Position numbers and translations under genes: made by a program
The notes under the pieces: model-generated
What the model was told of the DNA's origin: nothing
What the model saw: only the letters and a program-made list of their open reading frames with translations
Databases searched by the model: none
Assembly (NCBI GenBank): GCA_963734275.1
Contig: CAVTGO010000002.1
Span: forward strand, 124,001-188,000
Length of the DNA stretch: 64,000 nt
From: CAVTGO01 sp963734275
GTDB taxonomy: Bacteria; Actinomycetota; UBA4738; HRBIN12
Reading direction: 5' to 3'
Shown here: positions 40,403-49,167 of the stretch, in pieces
How the letters are laid out: each line of letters starts with the position of its first letter
Position numbering within the stretch: position 1 is the first letter of the stretch

Positions 40403-41692
40403 ATGGTGCCTAGCGAAGCCTGCAGCCAGGCATCCCTCGGAAAGGGGTCGGCAACGAGGCTCCTCCTCGGCTTCTGGACGCTGTTCGTCGCGATCGGCGC
40501 CGTGCACCCCGTGTCCGCCGCCGACTCCGCGGATACCGCTTGCACGTCGCAGCCGAGCATCTCCAGTTCGGGTCACATCGGGATCTGGCTCGGCGGTTTC
40601 CCGGCTCTGGCCTCGGCCTCCGATCCGTTCTACTTCGCCGCCGAGGACGACGGCGTGGGCCGCTTCCAGATCGACGCCGGCGCAGACGTGTGCAATGAGA
40701 CGGTAGCGGTCCGGTACGGAACGCGAGATGGCACGGCCTTCGCCCCGAGCGACTACGACGCCGTGGAAGGCAAGGCGAGGATCGTCGTGTGGCATCTCGG
40801 CTCTCGGTGGATCGTCGAGGTTCCTCTGGTCGCGGATGGGGTCGTCGAGGCGGCCGCCGAGTCGTTCCGCGTGGCGTTGAGCGCGCCGGACAACGGGAGC
40901 CTGCGCGAGCCGTCCAGCGCCCCGTTCTTCGTCGTCGACGTCGACGGACCCGCACGGGCGAGCCTCGGGGAGACGTCGGCGACGGTCAGCGAGACCGCCC
41001 GCACGATCAGCCTGGTCGTCTTCCGGGCCGGGGCTGCCGATGCGGGGTTGACGGTGCCCTTCACCGTCGAGCCCTCCGGCGCGGCTCCGGCCACCGCTGG
41101 CGACGATTTCGTCGTCGAGTCGGGCAGCCCGCTCACCTTCGGCGCGGGGGAGCGCGCGGCCGTGATCGAGATCTCGATCGTCCAAGATGACCTGACGGAG
41201 CCGGATGAAACGCTGCGCGTCACGCTGGAGGAGGACGCACCGGATACCACCCGATCGGCAACGGTCACCCTGCTCAGCGGACAGGACTCGCGACCGCCCC
41301 GGAGTCGGTTCCACCATCCGCGTCAGGGCTGGACCTACGCCGCCGACGACTACCGGATCCGGGAGCTGCACGTCTTCACCGGCGACGGGGAGGGCTCCGG
41401 CGTTATCGAAGTGGAGCTCGCGCTCCGTCGGACGGCGAAGAGCGGGGCTTGTGCCTGGTGGAACGGCGAACGGTTCGTCGCGGCATCCTGCACCGAGAAG
41501 ACGTGGCTCCCCACGGGCGAGTACGAACCCGGCGCCTTCTACTTCTACCGTCTCGAGCGACTGGAGCCGAGCGCCGGATCCATGATCAAGAACTACACGG
41601 CATTCGCTCGAGCCAGGGACGCGTCGGGGAACATCGAGGGGGAGTTCGAGAACGGCGAGAACCGCAACACGTTCGAGATCGGGCGGGGGTAA
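40403..41692 (+). CDS. Secreted Calx-beta domain protein
   Basis: 429 residues. A signal peptide covers about residues 18-39 (LLLGFWTLFVAIGAVHPVSA). Two Calx-beta-like domains follow: about residues 60-180 (VRYGTRDGTAFAPSDYDAVE) and 195-300 (TATVSETARTISL-type start, VEISIVQDD-type end, DDLTEPDETLRVTLEE). They probably bind calcium. The C-terminal 120 residues are a separate domain with Trp and two Cys. GAGGAGC precedes the ATG. It follows the CopCD gene by eight bases. Confidence 0.8.
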   Translation: MVPSEACSQASLGKGSATRLLLGFWTLFVAIGAVHPVSAADSADTACTSQPSISSSGHIGIWLGGFPALASASDPFYFAAEDDGVGRFQIDAGADVCNETVAVRYGTRDGTAFAPSDYDAVEGKARIVVWHLGSRWIVEVPLVADGVVEAAAESFRVALSAPDNGSLREPSSAPFFVVDVDGPARASLGETSATVSETARTISLVVFRAGAADAGLTVPFTVEPSGAAPATAGDDFVVESGSPLTFGAGERAAVIEISIVQDDLTEPDETLRVTLEEDAPDTTRSATVTLLSGQDSRPPRSRFHHPRQGWTYAADDYRIRELHVFTGDGEGSGVIEVELALRRTAKSGACAWWNGERFVAASCTEKTWLPTGEYEPGAFYFYRLERLEPSAGSMIKNYTAFARARDASGNIEGEFENGENRNTFEIGRG

Positions 41693-41700
41693 GGGAGGAC

Positions 41701-42114
41701 ATGATGCGGGTCGGGGGGGAGGAAGGAGAGGCCTCGAGGACTCGGCGGAAGCGCCGGATGGCGGCGATCGCCGTGATCCTCGCCGTCCTGATGCCGTTGT
41801 CGACCGAGGCCCTCGCAGCCCGCGTGCGGGTCCGCGCAACCGACCGCGACACGTGGCGGCCGAGGCATCTGTACATCACCATCGGAGACCGGGTGGTATG
41901 GACGAACCCGGACTCGCGGGTTCACAACGTCGTCGCGTACGGCGGCGGATGGCGATTCGATCGGCGCCTGGAGCCCGGCGACCGTGCTGCGCGTGTGTTC
42001 GACGAGATCCTGCCCGGGGGCGACCCGTACACGTACCGCTGTACCCTCCACTCGGCCATCGCGGATGGCCGGTGCGAAGGGATGTGCGGCTCCATCCACG
42101 TGTTCACGGACTGA
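41701..42114 (+). CDS. Secreted cupredoxin-like protein
   Basis: 137 residues. A signal peptide (MAAIAVILAVLMPLSTEALA) follows a basic stretch. The plastocyanin-like domain has ligands His in DSRVHNVVAY, Cys-x-x-His in YRCTLHSA and Met in EGMCG; the loop before the Met is longer than usual and contains two extra Cys. It is a candidate electron carrier or copper store, placed two genes after CopCD. GGGAGG lies just before the ATG. Confidence 0.82.
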   Translation: MMRVGGEEGEASRTRRKRRMAAIAVILAVLMPLSTEALAARVRVRATDRDTWRPRHLYITIGDRVVWTNPDSRVHNVVAYGGGWRFDRRLEPGDRAARVFDEILPGGDPYTYRCTLHSAIADGRCEGMCGSIHVFTD

Positions 42115-42155
42115 TCCGCGGCCGCCGGTATCGGGACTCGACAGCCTCGTGCGGC

Positions 42156-42161
42156 TATCGT
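42156..42161 (+). promoter_or_regulatory. -10 box of the RTX-repeat gene (leaderless)
   Basis: TATCGT, six bases before the GTG at 42168. Confidence 0.5.
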
Positions 42162-42167
42162 GTGCTC

Positions 42168-43427
42168 GTGCGTATGCCTGTCCGCCGCGCCATCGCCGCC
42201 GTGCCGGTGGTGATCGCGAGCCTCGTGGTCACTGCGCAACCCGCGGAGGCCGCCACCTGCGTCTTCGACGCCCCGACCGCGACCCTCGCCATCAGCGTCG
42301 GGAGCGGCGAGACGGCCACGATCTCCCGGAGCGGCATGGCGATCACGCTCGACGGCACGCCGTGCGACGTGGCGACGGTCGATACCACCGACACGATCTC
42401 GGTGACGGCGACCGGCGCGCCGGACACGATCACGATCGACCTCGGGAACGGGCCCTTCGCGCCCGGTCTCACGGCGGAGGCCGACGGCGATCCCGAGATC
42501 GAGTTCACGATCGACATGCCCGCCGGCTCGCCGGTGCTCAGGATCCTCGGGCTGCCCGGGAACGACACCATCGTGGTCGGCGCGGGCGGCATCAACCTCA
42601 ACGCGGCCGAGACCCCCGGGGACGTGGACGTCGCGATCGTCGGGGCGCCGACCCTGGTCGTGGATGGCGGGGACGGGGACGACGTGCTCTCCCTGGACGG
42701 CGGCGCGGGGACGGGCGGCCCTGCGGCGGGTGCGACGCTGATGGGCGGCGACGGGGCCGACCGGATCTCGGGAGGTCCGGGGGACGACTCGCTCGAGGGT
42801 GGCGCGGGGACGGACACGGTCGATTTCGGGAGCGTCTCGAACGGCGTCATCGTGAGCCTCGCCACGCCTGGCTTGGCTACCGGCGACGGCGCCGACTCCC
42901 TCGACGGGTTCGAGAACGTCATCGGGACGGCGCTGCGTGACGTCATCACGGGGAACGCCGACGCCAACACGATCGACGCCGGGAACGGCGACGACACGAT
43001 CCGCGGGGGTGCCGGCGACGACGAGCTGATCGGAGGCAGCGGGATCGACTCGGTCGTCTTCGACGACTCGGCGGCGGGTGTGACGGTCGACCTGAACGAG
43101 GGCACGGCTTCCGGTGACGGCGCAGACGCGCTTTCCGGATTCGAGGACGTCCGAGGCTCCCCGCACGACGACTCGATCAGCGGCACAGACGCCGCCAACA
43201 GGATCAGGGGGAACAAGGGGTCCGACACGATCACCGCGGATGCCGGCAACGACACGGTGACGGCCGGTGAGGGGAACGACGTGCTGTCGGGCCAGGTCGG
43301 ACGAGACGACCTCTTCGGGGGCAAGGGCAGGGATCGGCTCGACGGCGGCGAGGGCAGGGACCGGTGCACGGGCGGGCCCGACCCCGACTCGTTCGTGTTC
43401 TGCGAGAACTACCGACCGGAACGGTAG
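42168..43427 (+). CDS. Secreted RTX (hemolysin-type calcium-binding repeat) protein
   Basis: 419 residues. Signal peptide at residues 1-31 (IAAVPVVIASLVVTAQPAEA). From about residue 165 there are many nonapeptide calcium-binding repeats: GGDGDDVLSLDGG, GGPGDDSLEGGAGTD, GNGDDTIRGGAGDDELIGG and GGKGRDRLDGGEGRD. The protein would fold outside the cell on binding calcium; no enzyme domain is visible. GTG 42168 is chosen by its -10 spacing; GTG 42162 and ATG 42174 are alternatives. Confidence 0.87.
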   Translation: MRMPVRRAIAAVPVVIASLVVTAQPAEAATCVFDAPTATLAISVGSGETATISRSGMAITLDGTPCDVATVDTTDTISVTATGAPDTITIDLGNGPFAPGLTAEADGDPEIEFTIDMPAGSPVLRILGLPGNDTIVVGAGGINLNAAETPGDVDVAIVGAPTLVVDGGDGDDVLSLDGGAGTGGPAAGATLMGGDGADRISGGPGDDSLEGGAGTDTVDFGSVSNGVIVSLATPGLATGDGADSLDGFENVIGTALRDVITGNADANTIDAGNGDDTIRGGAGDDELIGGSGIDSVVFDDSAAGVTVDLNEGTASGDGADALSGFEDVRGSPHDDSISGTDAANRIRGNKGSDTITADAGNDTVTAGEGNDVLSGQVGRDDLFGGKGRDRLDGGEGRDRCTGGPDPDSFVFCENYRPER

Positions 43428-43430
43428 CCA

Positions 43431-43901
43431 CTACAGGAGCCGGCGGCGCGCCGGCGGCCACCACACCAGCAGGACCCTGGCGCGAACATCGCTCCGACGG
43501 AACGGGCCCAGCTCGCGGCTGTCCGTGGATCCGGCCTCGTTGTCGCCCTCGACCCACAGCTCACCGTCGGCGAGCACCGCACCGCGCGGCGTGAGATCGC
43601 CCGGCAGGCCCGTCACACGCTTGACCATCTCGAACCCCGGACGTTCTGGGTGCTCCACGACGACGACGTGGCCGTGGCGGATCCGAGCCGGCGCCACGGC
43701 GAGGGCGAGATCCCCCGGCTCGAGCGATGGACTCATGGAACGCCCGCTCACCTCCACGCGGAAGGGGCGCCATCGCACGAACGCGTAGGCCGCGGCGGTC
43801 CCGACGAGGACACCGGCGACCAGCGGCTTCCGCGTCCATCGACCCTGGTGATACGTTTCGGACCGAGAAGGGTCGTCGTCCGAAGGAGGGGGAACGCTCA
43901 T
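43431..43901 (-). CDS. sodX: Nickel superoxide dismutase maturation protease (S26 signal-peptidase-like)
   Basis: About 156 residues. One membrane helix (residues 27-45) is followed by the S26 catalytic Ser motif VSGRSMSPSLEPGD and the catalytic Lys motif MVKRVTGLPGD, then GDNEAGSTDSRELGP. The short form and its place beside sodN match SodX, the protease that trims the NiSOD precursor so its N-terminal His can bind nickel. The ATG at 43901 overlaps the divergent sodN start codon (CATG); the true start could lie inside, but that would cut the membrane helix. Confidence 0.88.
   Translation of the reverse strand: MSVPPPSDDDPSRSETYHQGRWTRKPLVAGVLVGTAAAYAFVRWRPFRVEVSGRSMSPSLEPGDLALAVAPARIRHGHVVVVEHPERPGFEMVKRVTGLPGDLTPRGAVLADGELWVEGDNEAGSTDSRELGPFRRSDVRARVLLVWWPPARRRLL
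43852..43857 (+). promoter_or_regulatory. Possible -10 box of sodN
   Basis: TACGTT, 42 bases before the ATG; a clear Shine-Dalgarno lies between, so this would be a leadered transcript. It lies inside the sodX frame. Confidence 0.35.
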
Positions 43902-44316
43902 GCTCGAGAGTCTGCTGAAGCCCCGGCGCGTCGTCCATGCGCACTGCGACTTGCCGTGCGGCATCTACGACCCGGCGCAGGCACGGATCGAAGCCGAGTC
44001 CGTGAAGGCCATCCAGGCGCGGTATCAGGACGCCGAGAAGTTCAAGACGGCCGGCGAGTCGGTGGAGGACTACCGCACCCGCACCCTGGCGATCAAGGAA
44101 CAGCGCGCGGACCTGGTGAAGGAGCATCTCTGGGTCCTGTGGACCGACTACTTCAAGCCGGAGCATCTCGAGAAGTACCCGAACCTCCACGACCTGTTCT
44201 GGAAGGCCACGAAGGAGGCCGGGGCAGCGAAGAAGTCGCAGGACCCCGAGCAGGGCCAGAAGCTCCTCGACGCGATCGACGAGATCGGCAAGATCTTCTG
44301 GGAGACGAAGGCCTAG
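43900..44316 (+). CDS. sodN: Nickel-containing superoxide dismutase
   Basis: 138 residues. The nickel hook HCDLPCGIYDPAQAR starts at His15; cleavage before it would leave His1, Cys2 and Cys6 of the mature enzyme as nickel ligands, so the first 14 residues are the propeptide. The helical body (IEAESVKAIQARYQDAEKF, HLWVLWTDYFKPEHLEKYP) fits the four-helix bundle of the hexameric enzyme that removes superoxide. AAGGAGGGGG lies just before the ATG. sodX is divergent with overlapping start codon. Confidence 0.96.
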   Translation: MLESLLKPRRVVHAHCDLPCGIYDPAQARIEAESVKAIQARYQDAEKFKTAGESVEDYRTRTLAIKEQRADLVKEHLWVLWTDYFKPEHLEKYPNLHDLFWKATKEAGAAKKSQDPEQGQKLLDAIDEIGKIFWETKA

Positions 44317-44324
44317 GCGTTCGC

Positions 44325-44330
44325 TAGCCT
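44325..44330 (+). promoter_or_regulatory. -10 box of the YchF-like gene (leaderless)
   Basis: TAGCCT, six bases before the GTG at 44337. Confidence 0.5.
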
Positions 44331-44336
44331 CCCGCC

Positions 44337-45314
44337 GTGAAGGACATCGGTCTCGTCGGCGCGCCGTTCAGCGGGAGATCGACGCTGTTCACCGCGCTGA
44401 CACGGAGCGGCTCGCACGGCGGACAGGCGAACCACGCCGTCGTGCCGGTCCCCGACCCGCGTCTGGCAGTCCTCACCGAGATGGAGCGCTCGCGCAAGAC
44501 GGTGCCCGCGCAGGTCGGCTTCGTCGACGTGCCGGGTGGGCTCGCGAGCGCGCAAGGCGTCGCGAAGCTGCGGGAGACCGACGCCCTCGCGATCGTCGTA
44601 CGCGCGTTCGGCGCTGACGCCGATCCGGCGAAAGAGCTCGGCTCGGTACGCGCGGACCTGATCCTGGCCGATCAGGCCGTGATCGAGCCCGCGCTCGAGC
44701 GCGCGACGAAGCGAGCGAAGGGCAGGCCGACGCCGGAGGTCGAGGCACTCGCCCGTTCGAACGAGGCCCTGGCCGCCGAGATCCCCCTCCGCGAGGCCGA
44801 CCTCTCCGAGCAGGACCGGCGCGAGCTGAAACCGATCGCCGCGCTCACCCTGAAACCCTGGGCCGTCGTCGCCAACCTCGAGGAGGGAGCCGACGTCCCG
44901 GACGGACTCGCCGAGGGCACGGTCGGCGTGTACGCCTCGATCGAGGCCGAGACCGCCGAGATGGAACCCGACGAGGCGCGCGCCCTCTTGGACGAGTTCG
45001 GCGTGCACGAGCCCGGCCTCGAGACGGTGATCCGCGCGAGCTACGGGGCGCTGGACCTCATCACGTTCCTCACCACGGGCGAGGACGAGACGCGCGGGTG
45101 GGAGGTGCGTCGCGGCGCGAAGGCGCCCGAGGCCGCAGGCACGATCCACACCGATCTGGAGCGCGGCTTCATCCGCGCCGAGGTGATCGGCTACGACGAC
45201 CTGGTCGCGGCCGGCTCGATGGAGCGAGCGAAGACCAAGGGCCTGATCCGCGTCGAGGGCAAGGACTATGCCGTCCGCGAGGGCGACGTGCTGCACGTGC
45301 GGTTCGCCGTCTGA
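44337..45314 (+). CDS. YchF/Obg-like nucleotide-binding protein with altered P-loop
   Basis: 325 residues. It has the YchF layout: P-loop region IGLVGAPFSGRSTLFTALT, switch region GFVDVPGGL, VVANLEEG (the NxxE used by YchF for ATP), and a C-terminal TGS/DUF933 domain (LDLITFLTTGEDETRGWEV, GFIRAEVIGYDDLVAAGSM, YAVREGDVLHVRFAV). The invariant P-loop Lys is Arg14 here, which should weaken nucleotide hydrolysis. YchF proteins touch ribosomes and the oxidative stress response. It follows sodN by 20 bases but has its own -10 box. Confidence 0.85.
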   Translation: MKDIGLVGAPFSGRSTLFTALTRSGSHGGQANHAVVPVPDPRLAVLTEMERSRKTVPAQVGFVDVPGGLASAQGVAKLRETDALAIVVRAFGADADPAKELGSVRADLILADQAVIEPALERATKRAKGRPTPEVEALARSNEALAAEIPLREADLSEQDRRELKPIAALTLKPWAVVANLEEGADVPDGLAEGTVGVYASIEAETAEMEPDEARALLDEFGVHEPGLETVIRASYGALDLITFLTTGEDETRGWEVRRGAKAPEAAGTIHTDLERGFIRAEVIGYDDLVAAGSMERAKTKGLIRVEGKDYAVREGDVLHVRFAV

Positions 45315-45322
45315 GCCCGCTC

Positions 45323-46015
45323 CTACGTCGCTCCATCGTTCTCGCCCTCGGCGAGATGGTGGCCGGGACAGGCGTCCACGAACACGGCCCAGTGCCCGTG
45401 GTTCTGGCCGCGCGCGATCGTGGCGATCGTCGCTCCCCCGCGCTCCACGATCAGCAGATCGCCCTGCCACATCGTGGCCGGGTAGCCGGGCTTGCGCAGC
45501 ACGTCGGTGTCGAGGAGCCCCTTGACGGCGCGACGAGCGGTGTCCTCGGCGGGCTCCTCGAGGACGAACGTCTCGAGCTCGAGCGACCGGGGATCCGTGC
45601 AGCCGAGGTCGGGCGAGACCCACAGTTCGGCATCGTCGCGCACGGTCAACTCCCCGGTCCGTTCGAGGAACGACGATCCCTCGAGGACGCAGGCGACCAG
45701 AGCCCGCCCCGGCTCGATGGAGAGGACGGCGTCGGTGGGACGTCCCGGGGCGAGCTGTGTCTCCACGACGTCGGCGGGACCTCCGTCCACCGGCCGCAGT
45801 TCCAGGGCCACGGCCCTGCCCGGGTTGTCCACGCGAACGTGGACGCCGTCCGGCCGCGCGCGGACCTCGGGCCCGACCACCCGGACGCCGTCGGGCCCGC
45901 AGATGACGTGCGCCACCTCGGGTGTCCCGGCCGCGTCGTCGTCGGGTCCGAGCACGACCACGACCGCGCCGAGCACGACGGTGACAACCCCGAGGACGAT
46001 GGCGATCCGGCGCAC
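45323..46015 (-). CDS. Membrane-anchored exported protein of unknown function
   Basis: 230 residues. An N-terminal helix (IAIVLGVVTVVLGAVVVVLG) directly after RR anchors it; the rest is outside, with Cys in HVICGPDG, LVACVLEG, LGCTDP and DACPGHH that could form disulfides. No family recognised. GTG 46015 is preferred over the upstream GTG at 46054 because TATCGT lies six bases before it and the membrane helix begins there. Confidence 0.65.
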   Translation of the reverse strand: MRRIAIVLGVVTVVLGAVVVVLGPDDDAAGTPEVAHVICGPDGVRVVGPEVRARPDGVHVRVDNPGRAVALELRPVDGGPADVVETQLAPGRPTDAVLSIEPGRALVACVLEGSSFLERTGELTVRDDAELWVSPDLGCTDPRSLELETFVLEEPAEDTARRAVKGLLDTDVLRKPGYPATMWQGDLLIVERGGATIATIARGQNHGHWAVFVDACPGHHLAEGENDGAT

Positions 46016-46021
46016 GCGCGA

Positions 46022-46027
46022 ACGATA
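46022..46027 (-). promoter_or_regulatory. -10 box deciding the start at 46015 (leaderless)
   Basis: TATCGT on the minus strand, six bases before the GTG at 46015. It lies inside the frame that would be used from GTG 46054, so that longer start is unlikely. Confidence 0.5.
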
Positions 46028-46105
46028 CCGTCGGCGAGCGCCTCCGACGTGCACTCCGTGTTCGAGGTGATCGAGGCCGGTGCCGCCGTAGGCGGAGCCA
46101 GGCCG

Positions 46106-46111
46106 TAAGCT
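46106..46111 (+). promoter_or_regulatory. -10 box of lepB
   Basis: TAAGCT, nine bases before the ATG at 46121. Confidence 0.45.
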
Positions 46112-46120
46112 GGGGCCCCC

Positions 46121-46813
46121 ATGGCCGATACCGAAGCCCGCGACGACGCAACCGAACGCGCATCAGGCGATCCTGCCCGACCGTTGTCCGACGCGACGAC
46201 CACGGCCGCCGGTGGGTTCGAGGAGCGGAGGCGCCGACGGTTCGTCGGATCGACGCCGTTCCTGATCCTCGTCGCGCTCGGGGTGGCGATCTTGGTCAAG
46301 ACGCTTCTCGTCCAGGCCTTCTACATCCCATCCGAGTCGATGCTGCCGACGCTCCAGGTGGGCGACCGCGTCTTCGTGAACAAGCTCGCCGGCGTCGAGC
46401 GGTTCGATGTGGTCGTGTTCGAGAACCCGAACGGCGGCGAAGCCCCCGACCGCGGGGTCGTCGGCGGCTTCCTGCACTGGCTCGGCGAGGGCATCGGCGT
46501 CGCACGACCCGAGCACGAGGACTACATCAAGCGGGTCGTCGGCCTGCCGGGCGAAACGGTCGAGATCCGCGAGAACGTCGTGTACGTGGACGGGGTGGAG
46601 CTGGACGAGCCGTACCTCACGAACGGCGCCCGGGCGTGTAACGGGGACTACGGCCCGGACCAGGTCCCCGCGGACGCGCTGTTCGTCCTCGGAGACAACC
46701 GGTGCAACTCCGGCGACAGCCGTTTCGGCCTCGGGTACGTCCCGGTGCGTAAGGTCGTCGGCCAGGCCTTCGTCATCATCTGGCCGCCGTCACATCTCGG
46801 CGGGCTCGGCTGA
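46121..46813 (+). CDS. lepB: Signal peptidase I
   Basis: 230 residues. A cytoplasmic acidic N-terminus, one membrane helix (residues 47-67, FLILVALGVAILVKTLLVQA), then the catalytic Ser motif YIPSESMLPTLQVGD, the catalytic Lys motif DYIKRVVGLPGETVEI, and boxes D and E (LFVLGDNRCNSGDSRFGLGY). It removes signal peptides from exported proteins at the outer face of the membrane. Its 3' end overlaps the convergent P-type ATPase gene by 24 bases. Confidence 0.95.
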   Translation: MADTEARDDATERASGDPARPLSDATTTAAGGFEERRRRRFVGSTPFLILVALGVAILVKTLLVQAFYIPSESMLPTLQVGDRVFVNKLAGVERFDVVVFENPNGGEAPDRGVVGGFLHWLGEGIGVARPEHEDYIKRVVGLPGETVEIRENVVYVDGVELDEPYLTNGARACNGDYGPDQVPADALFVLGDNRCNSGDSRFGLGYVPVRKVVGQAFVIIWPPSHLGGLG

Positions 46814-49147
46814 GATCGGGCCGCCGGGTCCGACGGGCCGGTCAGGCGGGATGAACAGCCGGGCGAACGACCACACGAGCGCCGCGATCCCGAACGCCGC
46901 GAGCCACACGAGCGCGGGCGGCGGGTCGAGCGCGAAGAACCCCTTCGTGGCGGGGAGCAGCAGCGAGAGCACGAAGGTGCCCGCCAGCCCCCAGATCAAC
47001 GCGAGGCGCGTCCGCGTGAGCGGCGCCGCGATGATCGTGAGCACGAGGAAGCCGACCCAGCAGAGCACCATGGTGGCGGTCGTCCGCGCCTGGGCGAGGC
47101 TGACGCCGGGCTCCTCGCGTGCCAGCACATACGCGAGGAACGTGGCGATAGCCGCCAGGGTTCCCGCCGGGATCGTGAATCCGAGGACCCGTCTCAGGAA
47201 CCCCGGTCGCGCGCGCTCGGCGTTCGGCGCGAGCGCGAGGAAGAACGACGGGACACCGATCGTCAGCGCGCCGATCAGCGTGAGGTGACGCGGCAGGAAC
47301 GGGAACTGCAAGCCGACGACGCCGACCCCGAGTGCAAGCAGGAACGCGTAGACGGTCTTCGTCACGTAGAGGTTCGAGGTCCGCTCGATGTTGCCGAGCA
47401 CGCGCCGGCCCTCCCCGACGACCGCGGGCAGGGCGTCGAACGTTGAGTCCAACAGGACCAGCTGCGCCACCGCACGCGATGCCGATGCGCCCGAGCCCAT
47501 CGCGATCCCGATGTCCGCGTCCTTCAGCGCGAGGACGTCGTTGACGCCGTCGCCGGTCATCGCGACGACGTGGCCGCGCGACTGCAGGGCGGCCACCATC
47601 GCGCGCTTCTGCTGCGGCGTCACGCGGCCGAAGATCGAGCGCTCCTCGAGCACGTCCGCGAGCGCTTCGGGGTCCTCGGGCAGCGTCTTCGCGTCGACGG
47701 GGGCGTCGGCCCCGGGCGCGCCGACGCGGCGCGCGACGGCGGCCACGGTCTGCGGGTGGTCGCCGGAGATCACCTTCACGGCGACCTCCTGCGCGGCGAA
47801 GTAGGCGAGCGTGGCCGCCGAGGTCTCGCGCACCCGGTCGCCGAGGATCACGAATGCCACCGGTACGAGCCCACCCGGCATCCGCTCCCCCTCGAGCGCC
47901 GCGTCCGTGCGCGCCAGCAGGACCACCCGCCGGCCGGCCTCGGCGTGCTCGAGCGCCGAGCGCAGCACCGCGTCCTGGGGCGTGTCGAGCAGCACGTCGG
48001 GCGCCCCGAGCACCCAGGTCCCGCGGCCCGCGAAGGACGCGGCGCTCCACTTGCGCGCGGAGGAGAACGGCACCGCGTCCTGCATGGGCCAGCTCTCGGG
48101 AACCTCGGGGAACGCCTCGGCGACGGCGCGGAGCGTGGCGTTCGGGTGCGGGTCGGACGTCGCGAGCGCCGCGAGCGCCTCGCGGTGGGCGCGGTCCCCG
48201 GCGAGGATCTCGACCTCCTCGACCACGAGCCGGCCCTCGGTCAGCGTCCCGGTCTTGTCGATGCAGAGCACGTCGACGCGCGCGAGGACCTCGACCGCGG
48301 GAAGCTCCTGCACGAGCACCCGCCGCCGGGCGAGGCGGACGACGCCGACGGCGAACGCCACGCTCGTGAGCAGCACCAGACCCTCGGGGATCATCGCGAC
48401 CGTGCCTGCGACCAAGCCGCCGAGCGCGTCGTGCAGGCTCGCCTCGGAGCGCAGCTGGCTGATCAGGAGCAACGCCGCCGTGGGGATCAGGAGCCACGTG
48501 ACGATCCGGAGGATCGCATCGATGCCCGAGCGCAACTCCGAGCGCGTGAGCGTGAAGCGCCGCGCCTGCTGGGCCAGGCGGGCTGCGTACGCCTCGGCCC
48601 CGATGCGCGTGGCTCGGTACCGCCCACTGCCCGCGGCGACGAAGGAGCCGGAGAGGACCTCGTCGCTCAGCTGCTTGACGGCCGGCTCCGACTCCCCGGT
48701 GAGGAGCGACTCGTCGAGCTCGAGGCCCTGAGCGTCGAGGATCTCGCCGTCGACGACCACCTGATCGCCGGGCTGCAGCTCGAGCACGTCGTCGCGGACC
48801 ACCGCGGAGACGGCCATCTCCTGGACCCGTCCCTCCCGGACCAGGCGTGCCTTCGGCGAAGTGAGCACCGACAGCCGCTCGAGCGTGCGCTTCGCGCGCA
48901 GCTCCTGGTAGATCCCGATCGCCGAGTTCCCGATGAGGACGAAGCCGAACAGCGCGTCCTGGATTGGCCCGACGTACAGGATCACGACCAGCAACGAGCC
49001 GAGGAGCGCGTTGAACCGCGTGAAGACGTTCGCCCGGACGATCTCGGCGACGGTGCGCGAGGGGACCTCGGGGACGTCGTTGACCTCGCCGCGAGCGACG
49101 CGCTCGGCGACCTCGGCTTCGGTGAGTCCGTCCAGCTCACCCGCCAT
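46790..49147 (-). CDS. P-type cation-transporting ATPase (CtpE-like)
   Basis: 785 residues, about ten membrane helices. The actuator motif is LTGESEP, the phosphorylation motif CIDKTGTLTEG and the hinge MTGDGVNDVLALKDADIGI. The helix-4 motif is MIPEGLVLLTSVAFAVGVVR, as in mycobacterial CtpE, a calcium transporter, so calcium is the most likely ion. There is no N-terminal heavy-metal domain. The ATG at 49147 lies 20 bases after the cca stop, so both are probably one operon. Confidence 0.9.
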   Translation of the reverse strand: MAGELDGLTEAEVAERVARGEVNDVPEVPSRTVAEIVRANVFTRFNALLGSLLVVILYVGPIQDALFGFVLIGNSAIGIYQELRAKRTLERLSVLTSPKARLVREGRVQEMAVSAVVRDDVLELQPGDQVVVDGEILDAQGLELDESLLTGESEPAVKQLSDEVLSGSFVAAGSGRYRATRIGAEAYAARLAQQARRFTLTRSELRSGIDAILRIVTWLLIPTAALLLISQLRSEASLHDALGGLVAGTVAMIPEGLVLLTSVAFAVGVVRLARRRVLVQELPAVEVLARVDVLCIDKTGTLTEGRLVVEEVEILAGDRAHREALAALATSDPHPNATLRAVAEAFPEVPESWPMQDAVPFSSARKWSAASFAGRGTWVLGAPDVLLDTPQDAVLRSALEHAEAGRRVVLLARTDAALEGERMPGGLVPVAFVILGDRVRETSAATLAYFAAQEVAVKVISGDHPQTVAAVARRVGAPGADAPVDAKTLPEDPEALADVLEERSIFGRVTPQQKRAMVAALQSRGHVVAMTGDGVNDVLALKDADIGIAMGSGASASRAVAQLVLLDSTFDALPAVVGEGRRVLGNIERTSNLYVTKTVYAFLLALGVGVVGLQFPFLPRHLTLIGALTIGVPSFFLALAPNAERARPGFLRRVLGFTIPAGTLAAIATFLAYVLAREEPGVSLAQARTTATMVLCWVGFLVLTIIAAPLTRTRLALIWGLAGTFVLSLLLPATKGFFALDPPPALVWLAAFGIAALVWSFARLFIPPDRPVGPGGPISAEPAEM

Positions 49148-49167
49148 CGGGCGAAGCCTAGCCGCGG

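Noticed and set aside
45323..46054. Longer start (GTG 46054) for the exported protein
   Set aside because: It would put 13 basic residues before the membrane helix and would run through the TATCGT box that fits the start at 46015.
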